In this document: piece after piece, positions 1-7,797 of the stretch
Layout of the letters: each line of letters begins with the position of its first letter
Position numbering within the stretch: the stretch's first letter is position 1
Assembly (NCBI GenBank): GCA_963708455.1
Contig: CAVPSQ010000010.1
Span: 1,178,001 to 1,242,000, forward strand
Direction: 5' to 3'
DNA: 64,000 nucleotides
DNA from: CAIMUS01 sp963708455
GTDB lineage: Bacteria > Pseudomonadota > Gammaproteobacteria > Competibacterales > Competibacteraceae
Translations under genes and position numbers: made by a program
Notes under the pieces: generated by a model
Told to the model about the DNA's origin: nothing
Databases searched by the model: none
The model's input: the letters and a program-made list of their open reading frames with translations, nothing else

Positions 1-359
1 GCGCCGCTCTGGGCGCCTGGCTGCGCTGGGGGCTGGGCATCCTGTTGAATCCGGTATTTCCGACCCTGCCATTGGGCACGCTGGCCGCCAATCTGGTGGG
101 CGGCTATCTGATGGGCATGGTGATGGAGTTGATGCAATACACCACCCTGTCGCCAGAACTGCGGCTGGCGCTCACCACTGGTTTCCTGGGCGGCCTGACC
201 ACTTTCTCCACCTTCTCGGCGGAAACCGTCACTTTACTGCTGCGGCGTGAGTATCCGTGGGCTGTAGTGGCCATTCTGAGCCATGTGCTAGGCTCGCTCG
301 CCATGACCTTGTTGGGAATCGGCGCTATGCAGTTGCTGGCTGCGCGGGGGCAATCATGA
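1..359 (+). CDS. crcB: Fluoride ion channel CrcB/FluC (5' end outside window)
   Basis: Small four-helix inner-membrane protein that exports fluoride as a dual-topology dimer. The visible part carries family hallmarks: the GTLAANLVGGYLMG segment (pore Asn) and GFLGGLTTFSTFSAE, the Phe/Thr/Ser-rich fluoride path and sodium site. Codons stay open to base 3 and read AALGAWLRWGLG, the usual N-terminal region of CrcB, so the gene begins just left of the window; the TTG at 45 is internal. About 118 residues are visible of a usual 120-130. Its stop overlaps the start of the following DUF190 gene (ATGA), indicating translational coupling. No fluoride riboswitch can be assessed because the upstream DNA is missing. 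Confidence 0.92.
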   Translation, partial: AALGAWLRWGLGILLNPVFPTLPLGTLAANLVGGYLMGMVMELMQYTTLSPELRLALTTGFLGGLTTFSTFSAETVTLLLRREYPWAVVAILSHVLGSLAMTLLGIGAMQLLAARGQS

Positions 360-676
360 AGGGGAGCTGTTTGAAATTTTATATTCATGAGAACCGCCGG
401 CACCACGGCATTCTACTGTACGAATGGCTGCTGGAACGGGCCCGACAGTTGGGCATTCAGGGCGGTTCGGCATTCCGCGCCGTCGCCGGTTATGGCCGTC
501 ACGGTGTCCTGCACGAAGCCCATTTTTTCGAGCTGGCGGGCGATTTGCCTATCGAGGTGCAATTCTTCGTCAGCGAGGACGAGGCAGGGCAGTTACTGGA
601 CCTGGTTCGGCTGGAGAAAATTCAGGTATTTTATGCCCTGTTCGAAGCGGATTATGGAATCCTCAACGGTGCCTGA
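356..676 (+). CDS. DUF190 family protein
   Basis: Soluble protein of about 106 residues of the DUF190 family, a PII-like (GlnB-fold) group commonly found next to crcB. The sequence opens MKGSCLKFYIHENRRHHG and keeps the GIQGGSAFRAVAGYG segment typical of the family. The start is the ATG at 356, which overlaps the crcB stop as ATGA; a longer in-frame opening from 257 would run inside crcB and is rejected. The context suggests a regulatory or accessory role in fluoride tolerance, but no biochemical function is established for the family. Confidence 0.85.
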   Translation: MKGSCLKFYIHENRRHHGILLYEWLLERARQLGIQGGSAFRAVAGYGRHGVLHEAHFFELAGDLPIEVQFFVSEDEAGQLLDLVRLEKIQVFYALFEADYGILNGA

Positions 677-736
677 TCGCTATCTCCTGAATGATAATCG
701 GGTTCGGGGGAACCGACGGCGGGAACGGCGCGAGCC

Positions 737-774
737 GGCTCAAGGGAACCGCAACAGCATGGCTCCCCTGAGCC
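737..774. terminator. Hairpin between convergent genes
   Basis: GGCTCAAGGGA pairs with TCCCCTGAGCC (one mismatch) across a loop of about 16 bases, in the gap between the DUF190 gene and the convergent Cache-protein gene. There is no clear T-tract, so it is only a candidate bidirectional terminator. Confidence 0.4.
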
Positions 775-813
775 AGGGCAGAAATCACAATAAACGCTTA
801 CCGAATAGAGTGA

Positions 814-1281
814 CTACTTGTAATAACCGACGCCGCAGAGCTGATCTTTGACTTTGGTGTAGTAAGTCGACTTGGCTACAGGCTCGGTCCCGCCCGGCCG
901 TGGCCACAGGTAATCGATTTCCTTAATCTGTCCTTCGGCAGCCGACTTATACATTTCTTCGCCAATCGGTTTGCCCGTCTTGTCCTTGAGATTCTTCAGG
1001 CTCTGCTGGCCGACCAACTCGGGTTTGGCACCGTTAGCGCTAAAATTGCCGTCTGGACCACCACAGAAAACGTACAGATCCTTTTCCTTGAAACCGCCTT
1101 CGCCCTTGGTGAACATCCCCAGCGCTTTTGTTTCGTCCTGCTTAATGGCGGCAACGGCCTTATCGAGCATCGCTTTGGCTTCCGCCGCCGTGCCGGATTC
1201 CGCGGCCATAACCAGCGAACCCAACAACAACAGGACGGATCCAAGCAGACAGGCTTGCAACTTATACAGGGATGACAGCAT
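814..1281 (-). CDS. Secreted single-Cache-domain protein
   Basis: A 155-residue protein with an N-terminal signal peptide (hydrophobic LLGSVLLLLGSLVMA, cleavage likely near residue 27) followed by one sCache_2-like ligand-binding domain. Recognisable features are the helix AKAMLDKAVAAI, the DLYVFC...DGNFSANG segment, LVGQ, the KDKTGKPIGEEM strand and the closing TYYTKV..QLCGVGYYK. Stand-alone periplasmic Cache proteins of this length are common in Proteobacteria; the ligand is unknown. It has no attached kinase, cyclase or chemoreceptor domain. It is monocistronic and convergent with the DUF190 gene. Confidence 0.8.
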   Translation of the reverse strand: MLSSLYKLQACLLGSVLLLLGSLVMAAESGTAAEAKAMLDKAVAAIKQDETKALGMFTKGEGGFKEKDLYVFCGGPDGNFSANGAKPELVGQQSLKNLKDKTGKPIGEEMYKSAAEGQIKEIDYLWPRPGGTEPVAKSTYYTKVKDQLCGVGYYK

Positions 1282-1542
1282 GGAATTTCCCCCAGCAGTG
1301 GTAACTTTTAGAATTGCGCCTTGGTCGCAGGCTCAGCGAGGCTGGACCAGGCAAAAAGCAGGTTAATCGTCACAACAAGACGCTGTCAAGCTGCGGCAGC
1401 AGATAGGACGTAAGGTGAGGTACGAATCGCGTCGTGCCCAGGGAACTACGGGGCCCGCAGGTCGGAATAAGTGAGTGTTTCTGGCTGGTTGCCAGCCTCT
1501 TACCGAGGCAGGGAAACCGTGAATCCCGACGCTTGCTGCGGG

Positions 1543-1618
1543 TGGCGTCCCCAAGGGGAGTCGAACCCCTGTTGCCGCCGTGAAAGGGCGATGTCCTAGG
1601 CCTCTAGACGATGGGGAC
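1543..1618 (-). tRNA. tRNA-Glu (TTC)
   Basis: Read on the minus strand the 76 bases begin GTCCCCATCGTCTAGAGG, carry anticodon TTC in the loop CTTTCAC, a T-arm with GGTTCGACTCC, and end TGGGGAC-G-CCA with an encoded CCA. The acceptor stem GTCCCCA/TGGGGAC is fully paired. It lies downstream of tRNA-Ala and gltX on the same strand, so the synthetase and its own substrate tRNA may be cotranscribed. Confidence 0.97.
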
Positions 1619-1673
1619 AGGATGATGCGGGCAACAAAAAACCGGTCTGTCAGGATTCCCGGCTGCGATGAGG

Positions 1674-1749
1674 TGGTGGAGCCAGGCGGGATCGAACCGC
1701 CGACCTCCTGCATGCCATGCAGGCGCTCTCCCAGCTGAGCTATGGCCCC
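1674..1749 (-). tRNA. tRNA-Ala (GGC)
   Basis: Minus-strand gene of 76 bases starting GGGGCCATAGCTCAGCTGGG, with anticodon GGC in the loop ATGGCAT closed by CTGC/GCAG, T-arm GGTTCGATCC and encoded CCA. The acceptor GGGGCCA pairs with TGGCTCC with one G-U. It sits 52 bases downstream of gltX and 55 bases upstream of tRNA-Glu. Confidence 0.97.
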
Positions 1750-1801
1750 CCCAAGCGAGACGCGCAATTTAAGTCACCGATCACTGGTTGTCAACGCTTT
1801 T

Positions 1802-3220
1802 TTAGCCCGGCCCACGCTCCGACCGCTGCCGCACGAAGGCCAGAGCGCGCCCGATTCGACGCAAGGTTTTTTCCCTGCCGAGCAACTCCAGGGTGATGTC
1901 GATCGGCGGCGACACAGCCCCACCGGATACGGCTACGCGCAGCGGCTGGGCCACCTTGCCGAGATTCAGATCCAGCCCTGCGGCGACTGCCTCGATGGCG
2001 GCATGAATAGGCTCCGCACGCCATTGCGGCACGTCGCCCAGACGCTCTTGCAGTCGCTGCAACGGCGCCTCCGCCTCTGCGTTCAAATGTTTTGCGGCGG
2101 CTTTATCTTCGTAGGAGTCGACTTCCTGGTAGAGAAAAGCGCTGGCCTGCGCCATGTCGTGCAGCGTCTTGCTGCGCTCCCGGAATGCCTTGACTACCTC
2201 CGTCAAGGCGGGACCCTGGGTGGGATCGATACCCAGGCGCCCCATAGGCCAGTTCAAATGGCGAGCCACGTGGGCCGGGTCGGAATTCTTCAGGTAATGC
2301 TGGTTCAACCACAGCAATTTGTCGGGATTGAACGTGGATGGCGCCTTGTTGACATCCTGCAGATCGAACAGTTGGACCAGGTCATCCAGCGTAAACACTT
2401 CCTGGTCGCCGTGCGACCAGCCCAGTCGCACCAGATAATTGAGCAACGCCTGCGGCAGAAAACCCTCATCCCGGTACTGCAACACACTGACTGCACCGTG
2501 GCGTTTGGACAGACGCCTGCCGTCGGCTCCCAGAATCATGGGCACATGGGCGTACTGCGGAATGGGCGCACTCAACGCCTGCAGAATATTCATCTGGCGA
2601 GGGGTGTTATTGATGTGATCGTCGCCGCGAATCACGTGAGTGACGCCCATATCCATGTCGTCCACCACCACACAGAAATTATAGGTCGGAGCGCCGTCGG
2701 CGCGGGCGATGATTACATCATCCAGTTCCCGGTTGTTGATCGCAATCCGGCCCCGGATCAGATCGTCGATAACCACCACGCCCTGCAGCGGGTTCTTGAA
2801 ACGCACCACCGGCTCCACCCCTTCCCGTGGAGGTCCCTGATAATCCCGATAGCGACCGTCGTAGCGGGGTTTCTCCTTACGGGCCATCTGATCGCTGCGG
2901 AGGGATTCCAATTCCTCCTTGGTGCAGTAGCAATAATACGCTTTACCCAGCGCCAGCAACTGCTGCAACACCTCGCGGTAACGGTCGAAGCGCTGCGTCT
3001 GGAAAAATGGACCCTCTTCGTAATCCAGCCCCAGCCAGGCCATCGCTTCCAGAATCGCATTGACCGATTCCGGCGTGGAACGTTCCAGATCGGTATCCTC
3101 AATACGCAGCACGAAACGACCGCCATGCTTGCGGGCATACAGCCAGGAAAACAGGGCCGTACGGGCGCCGCCGATATGCAGATAGCCGGTAGGACTGGGA
3201 GCGAAACGGGTTTTGACCAT
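1802..3220 (-). CDS. gltX: Glutamate--tRNA ligase
   Basis: Class I aminoacyl-tRNA synthetase, cytoplasmic, charging tRNA-Glu with glutamate. The 472 residues match the bacterial length. The HIGH-type motif is in RFAPSPTGYLHIGGART near residue 10, and the KMSKS-type motif appears as RRLSKRHGA near residue 240. The gene is followed on the same strand by tRNA-Ala and tRNA-Glu. The ATG at 3220 gives the expected N-terminus MVKTRFAPSPTG. Confidence 0.97.
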   Translation of the reverse strand: MVKTRFAPSPTGYLHIGGARTALFSWLYARKHGGRFVLRIEDTDLERSTPESVNAILEAMAWLGLDYEEGPFFQTQRFDRYREVLQQLLALGKAYYCYCTKEELESLRSDQMARKEKPRYDGRYRDYQGPPREGVEPVVRFKNPLQGVVVIDDLIRGRIAINNRELDDVIIARADGAPTYNFCVVVDDMDMGVTHVIRGDDHINNTPRQMNILQALSAPIPQYAHVPMILGADGRRLSKRHGAVSVLQYRDEGFLPQALLNYLVRLGWSHGDQEVFTLDDLVQLFDLQDVNKAPSTFNPDKLLWLNQHYLKNSDPAHVARHLNWPMGRLGIDPTQGPALTEVVKAFRERSKTLHDMAQASAFLYQEVDSYEDKAAAKHLNAEAEAPLQRLQERLGDVPQWRAEPIHAAIEAVAAGLDLNLGKVAQPLRVAVSGGAVSPPIDITLELLGREKTLRRIGRALAFVRQRSERGPG

Positions 3221-3391
3221 GATTGCCGGAAATCCTGTTGCTATTGTTAAACTATTGTAACGATAATCTTAAGGATAACGTAATGTGCTACAGTGCCAAA
3301 CTTGTAACATGTCCCCCAACTGCCTGGGTAAACTTGATAGCGTATCGGCCAGCATGGTTGTATGACGCCTGCTGCCTGGATTGAAATGACA

Positions 3392-4732
3392 ATGAAAGTG
3401 ACCGTGTTTGGCTCCGGTTATGTCGGTCTGGTGACAGGAGCCTGTTTTGCAGAAGTGGGTAACGAAGTTTTATGTGTCGATGTGGATCGTCAGAAAGTCG
3501 AGCGGTTGCAGCGTGGGGAAGTACCTCTCCACGAACCCGGCCTGGAAAATCTGGTCAGGCGCAACGCCGCCAATGGCCGTTTGTCTTTCACCACGACGAT
3601 GGCCGACGGAGTGGCTCACGGCCCGCTCCAGTTCATCGCCGTCGGAACGCCACCCGACGAGGATGGCTCGGCCGACCTGCAACACGTGCTCGAGGTGGCC
3701 CGCCACATCGGCGAGCAGATGACCGAACTGCGCATTGTGGTGAACAAGTCCACGGTGCCTGTAGGCACCGCCGACCGGGTCCGGGAAAGCATCGCAACGG
3801 CCTTGCGGGAGCGCGGCGTCGCCATCCCGTTCGAGGTCGTCTCCAATCCGGAATTTCTCAAGGAAGGGGCGGCGGTCGAAGATTTCATGCGTCCCGACCG
3901 CATCATCGTGGGCATCGACGACAACCCGCACCCCCTGGCGCTGCTGCGCCGCCTGTATGCGCCTTTCAATCGCAGCCACGAACGGCTGTTGGTGATGGAT
4001 GTACGCTCCGCGGAGTTGACCAAATACGCCGCTAACGCCATGCTGGCCACCCGTATCAGCTTTATGAACGAACTGGCTAATCTGGCCGAGCGCCTGGGCG
4101 CCAATATCGAACAGGTGCGCCTCGGCATAGGTTCCGATCCGCGCATCGGCTACCAGTTCATTTACCCCGGCTGCGGCTACGGCGGTTCCTGTTTCCCCAA
4201 AGACGTCAAGGCGCTGGTACGGACCGCACAGACGATCGGCTATACTCCACAACTGCTGTTGGCCGTGGAAGCCATCAACGAGCGCCAGAAACAAGTGTTG
4301 TTTGCCAGGATCCGGCAACATTTCGGCGACGATCTGCACGGTCTGCGCTTCGCCCTGTGGGGGCTGGCTTTCAAACCCAACACCGACGATATGCGCGAAG
4401 CGCCCAGCCGGGCTTTGCTGGAGGCGCTGTGGGCGGCCGGCGCCAAAGTGCAGGCTTACGATCCGGTTGCTCTGCAAGAAGCCCGCCGACTGTATGGCGA
4501 CCGCACCGACTTATGGCTCTGTCAGCAGCCTATCGAGGCGCTGACAGGCGCCGATGCGCTGGTGATCGTTACCGAATGGAACGTTTTCCGCAGCCCGGAC
4601 TTCGAGGCGATCAAGGCTACTCTGAAAACTCCCGTTATCTTCGACGGGCGCAACCTGTACGATCCGGCGGTCATGCGGCAATTGGGGATTCACTATTATT
4701 CGATTGGCCGGGGCAGCGCCGGCAGTGCATAA
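3392..4732 (+). CDS. ugd: UDP-glucose 6-dehydrogenase
   Basis: NAD-dependent four-electron oxidation of UDP-glucose to UDP-glucuronate, a cytoplasmic step feeding acidic polysaccharides. The Rossmann motif GSGYVGLVTGACFAEVG lies at the N-terminus, the catalytic cysteine in the GCGYGGSCFPKD motif, and the C-terminal UDP-binding domain contains FKPNTDDMREAPS. I place the start at the ATG at 3392 (MKVTVFGSGYVG), since the upstream in-frame ATG at 3362 would add ten residues not seen in the family. The closely related GDP-mannose dehydrogenase (AlgD) is the main alternative. It is followed after 25 bases by the GDP-mannose gene, so UDP-GlcA and GDP-Man supply seem co-regulated. Confidence 0.88.
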   Translation: MKVTVFGSGYVGLVTGACFAEVGNEVLCVDVDRQKVERLQRGEVPLHEPGLENLVRRNAANGRLSFTTTMADGVAHGPLQFIAVGTPPDEDGSADLQHVLEVARHIGEQMTELRIVVNKSTVPVGTADRVRESIATALRERGVAIPFEVVSNPEFLKEGAAVEDFMRPDRIIVGIDDNPHPLALLRRLYAPFNRSHERLLVMDVRSAELTKYAANAMLATRISFMNELANLAERLGANIEQVRLGIGSDPRIGYQFIYPGCGYGGSCFPKDVKALVRTAQTIGYTPQLLLAVEAINERQKQVLFARIRQHFGDDLHGLRFALWGLAFKPNTDDMREAPSRALLEALWAAGAKVQAYDPVALQEARRLYGDRTDLWLCQQPIEALTGADALVIVTEWNVFRSPDFEAIKATLKTPVIFDGRNLYDPAVMRQLGIHYYSIGRGSAGSA

Positions 4733-4757
4733 TTCCTGAGACTCTGGTGTCGAGTGT

Positions 4758-6179
4758 ATGATCGTACCCGTCATTTTATCCGGCGGCAGCGGCAGCCGCT
4801 TGTGGCCCCTGTCGCGCGAGCTGTATCCCAAGCAATTTCTACCTCTGCTCGGCGACTACACCTTGCTGCAAAATACCTTGCTGCGCTTGCAGGGCATTGC
4901 CAATATCGCGGCACCGTTACTGATCTGCAATCAGGAACACCGCTTTATGGTGGCCGAGCAGATGCGCGTCCTGGACATCAAGCCAGCGGCGGTGATCCTG
5001 GAGCCGGCAGGCCGCAATACCGCCCCGGCCGTCGCCGTGGCCGCCCTGCACGCCACGGCCAACGGTGCGGATCCACTGTTGCTGGTATTGCCCGCCGATC
5101 ATGTCATTAGCGATGTGGCAGCGTTTCAGCGCGCGGTGCAGCAGGCCGTCGCCGGCGCCGAGGCGGATAAGCTGGTTACTTTCGGGATCGTGCCGGAGAC
5201 GCCGGAAACCGGCTATGGCTACATTAAAGCAGGCAAGCGCCAGTCCGGCGCCGATCTCTATACGGTCGAGCGATTCGTGGAAAAGCCCGATCTGGCGACC
5301 GCCCAGGATTATCTGGCAACGGGTGGCTATTACTGGAACAGCGGCATGTTCCTGTTCCGCGCCTCCCACTTCCTGGAAGAACTGACCGTATTCGCTCCCG
5401 CGATCGCCGCCAGCTGCCGCCAAGCCTACGCGGACCGCCGGGTCGATCTCGATTTTCTGCGTCTGGACCCGGCCGCTTTCGAAGCCTGTCCCAGCGACTC
5501 CATCGACTACGCTGTCATGGAGAAAACCGCGAACGCGCTGATGTTACCTTTGCAGGGGGGATGGAACGATATCGGTGCCTGGTCGGCACTGTGGCAGGCA
5601 AGCAAACGCGACGCTGACGGCAATGCCCTGAGCGGCGATGTGCTGGCAGTGGCGACTCACGATTCCTACGTGCACGCGGAGCACCGGCTGGTGGCCACCA
5701 TCGGTGTCAGCGACTTGGTGGTGGTGGAAACGGCGGATGCCGTACTGGTGGCGCATCGGGATCGGGTGCAGGAGGTCAAGACTGTGGTCAATCAGCTTAA
5801 CGCCAGCGGCCGCGACGAGGCACGTAACCATCGCAAGGTCTATCGACCCTGGGGTTATTACGATTCCATCGACTATGCGCAACGCTTCCAGGTCAAACAC
5901 ATCATGGTCAATCCGGGCGCCAGTATCTCCTTGCAGATGCACCATCACCGTGCCGAGCACTGGACCGTGGTCAAGGGCACGGCCCGGGTCACCTGCGGCG
6001 AGGAAATCTCGCTACTGACCGAAAATCAATCGATTTATATCCCCGTCTGTACGTCGCATCGCCTGGAAAATCCCGGCAAGATCCCGCTCGAACTGATCGA
6101 GGTGCAATCCGGCAGTTATCTGGGCGAGGATGATATCGTGCGCTTCCAGGACAACTACGGCCGTGACAACAAAGGCTGA
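4758..6179 (+). CDS. manC: Mannose-1-phosphate guanylyltransferase / mannose-6-phosphate isomerase
   Basis: Bifunctional type II enzyme making mannose-6-phosphate from fructose-6-phosphate and GDP-mannose from mannose-1-phosphate. The 473 residues match AlgA/ManC. The nucleotidyltransferase signature LSGGSGSRLWPLSRELYPKQ is at residues 7-26 with FVEKP near residue 174. The C-terminal cupin isomerase domain starts around residue 360 (YRPWGYYDSID) and holds the metal-binding LQMHHHRAEHWTVVKGTA. It belongs to the ugd-manC-manB set, which together gives UDP-glucuronate and GDP-mannose for an exopolysaccharide or O-antigen. The name algA would be equally valid. Confidence 0.94.
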   Translation: MIVPVILSGGSGSRLWPLSRELYPKQFLPLLGDYTLLQNTLLRLQGIANIAAPLLICNQEHRFMVAEQMRVLDIKPAAVILEPAGRNTAPAVAVAALHATANGADPLLLVLPADHVISDVAAFQRAVQQAVAGAEADKLVTFGIVPETPETGYGYIKAGKRQSGADLYTVERFVEKPDLATAQDYLATGGYYWNSGMFLFRASHFLEELTVFAPAIAASCRQAYADRRVDLDFLRLDPAAFEACPSDSIDYAVMEKTANALMLPLQGGWNDIGAWSALWQASKRDADGNALSGDVLAVATHDSYVHAEHRLVATIGVSDLVVVETADAVLVAHRDRVQEVKTVVNQLNASGRDEARNHRKVYRPWGYYDSIDYAQRFQVKHIMVNPGASISLQMHHHRAEHWTVVKGTARVTCGEEISLLTENQSIYIPVCTSHRLENPGKIPLELIEVQSGSYLGEDDIVRFQDNYGRDNKG

Positions 6180-6224
6180 ATGGGTGCAGCCAAGGGGCGC
6201 CGGTCAGCCCGGTGAGGTGATGGT

Positions 6225-7571
6225 GTGACGCTGTCCTGTTTCAAGGCTTACAATATCCGCGGTCAGATGCCCGCCGAGTTGAACGACGCTCTGGCCTACC
6301 GTATCGGCCGCGCCTATGCGGCGTTTCTACAGCCTGCCCGGGTGGCGGTCGGACATGATGTGCGGCTGACCAGTCCGGGACTGAGCGCGGCGCTGATCCG
6401 GGGGCTCAACGACAGCGGCGTGGCCGTCGTGGATATCGGCTTGTGTGGTACCGAAGAGGTCTACTTCGCCACCTTCCAGCAGCGGCTGGACGGCGGCATC
6501 ATGGTGACCGCCAGCCACAATCCCATCGATTACAACGGCATGAAACTGGTGCGGGAGGATGCCCGGCCACTCAGCGGCGACAGCGGCCTGGACACCATCC
6601 GCCAACTGACCGAACGCAACCTGTTTGCTCCAGCCGTCCAGGTGGGCAATTGCAGCCTGCAAACTGATAAAGCAGTCTATATTGCGCACCTGCTGAGCTA
6701 TGTGGAGCCGGCGCAGCTTGAACCCCTGACGATCGTGACCAATGCCGGCAACGGCGGCGCCGGGGCGATCATCGACCGGCTCGAAGCCTGCCTGCCGTTT
6801 CGGTTCATCAAAATCCAGCACGAGCCCGACGGGTGTTTTCCACATGGCATCCCCAATCCACTGCTGCCGCAATCCCGTCAAGCCACCCACGAGGCGGTGC
6901 TGGCCCATGGGGCAGACCTGGGGCTGGCCTGGGACGGGGATTTTGACCGCTGCTTCTTTTTCGACGAGCAGGGCCGCTTCATCGAGGGTTACTATCTGGT
7001 CGGTTTGCTGGCGACGGCGCTGCTGGAACGCTATCCGGGCGCCAGTATCATCCACGATCCGCGGCTGACCTGGAACACCATCGAGTGCGTGCAGGCTCAT
7101 GGCGGCGTCCCGGTGCAGAGCAAGACCGGCCATGCCTTCATCAAGGAACGCATGCGCCAGGAGGACGCCGTATACGGTGGAGAAATGAGCGCCCATCACT
7201 ATTTCCGGGAGTTTGCCTATTGCGACAGCGGCATGATCCCCTGGCTGCTGGTGACGGCACAGTTATGCCGCTGCCGGCTGCCCCTGTCGGCGCTGGTCGA
7301 AGCGCGTATGCGGGCGTTTCCCTGCAGTGGAGAGATCAATTTCCGGGTGGCGGACGCCGCCGCCAGCATCCGCGCTGTCCTGGCAGCCTATGCCGGACAG
7401 CACCCGCAATTGGACCATACGGACGGCATCAGCGTGGAATTCCCCGACTGGCGCTTCAATTTGCGCAGCTCCAACACCGAGCCGCTGCTGCGGTTGAATG
7501 TCGAAACCCGCGGCGATAGCGGGTTGCTGCAACGGCGCACCGCAGAATTGCGCCGGCTGATCGCCACCTGA
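6225..7571 (+). CDS. manB: Phosphomannomutase (CpsG/ManB type)
   Basis: Interconverts mannose-6-phosphate and mannose-1-phosphate, the middle step to GDP-mannose. The start is a GTG at 6225 preceded by GGTGAGGTGA; it gives MTLSCFKAYNIRGQ, matching the N-terminus of the CpsG family. Key motifs: the phosphoserine loop VTASHNPIDYNGMKLV near residue 95, the metal-binding DGDFDRC near residue 240, and the sugar-phosphate loop SSNTEPLLRLNVE near the C-terminus. Its 448 residues are typical. It lies 45 bases behind manC. Confidence 0.93.
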   Translation: MTLSCFKAYNIRGQMPAELNDALAYRIGRAYAAFLQPARVAVGHDVRLTSPGLSAALIRGLNDSGVAVVDIGLCGTEEVYFATFQQRLDGGIMVTASHNPIDYNGMKLVREDARPLSGDSGLDTIRQLTERNLFAPAVQVGNCSLQTDKAVYIAHLLSYVEPAQLEPLTIVTNAGNGGAGAIIDRLEACLPFRFIKIQHEPDGCFPHGIPNPLLPQSRQATHEAVLAHGADLGLAWDGDFDRCFFFDEQGRFIEGYYLVGLLATALLERYPGASIIHDPRLTWNTIECVQAHGGVPVQSKTGHAFIKERMRQEDAVYGGEMSAHHYFREFAYCDSGMIPWLLVTAQLCRCRLPLSALVEARMRAFPCSGEINFRVADAAASIRAVLAAYAGQHPQLDHTDGISVEFPDWRFNLRSSNTEPLLRLNVETRGDSGLLQRRTAELRRLIAT

Positions 7572-7797
7572 CTGGGCGGGCCGTCGGCTCCAGCGCGCCC
7601 CGTGGCCCCCACGCTCAACGGCTTACTGGTTCTGGCGTTGCTCGTCATGAGGACAGTCGCCTTTTGGGAACCCCAGCGTACCTGGTGGCGGCGTGGCGCG
7701 AGTGACTGGGCTGGCGCAATTTGCGCAGATTCTCTGTATTTCTGTACAGTACCCGCTTTGCTGCATTCCCGTTCAAAGTAGTGTTTAGGATTCTGTC

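Noticed and set aside
1483..1497. tRNA operon terminator
   Set aside because: A 6-bp stem (GGCTGG/CCAGCC) is present but without a T-tract on either strand.
1742..3250. Long plus-strand frame of 502 codons opposite gltX
   Set aside because: It is a shadow of the minus-strand synthetase, His/Gln-rich and without any family motif; the same holds for long antisense frames over ugd, sat-cysC, the RND pump and serA.
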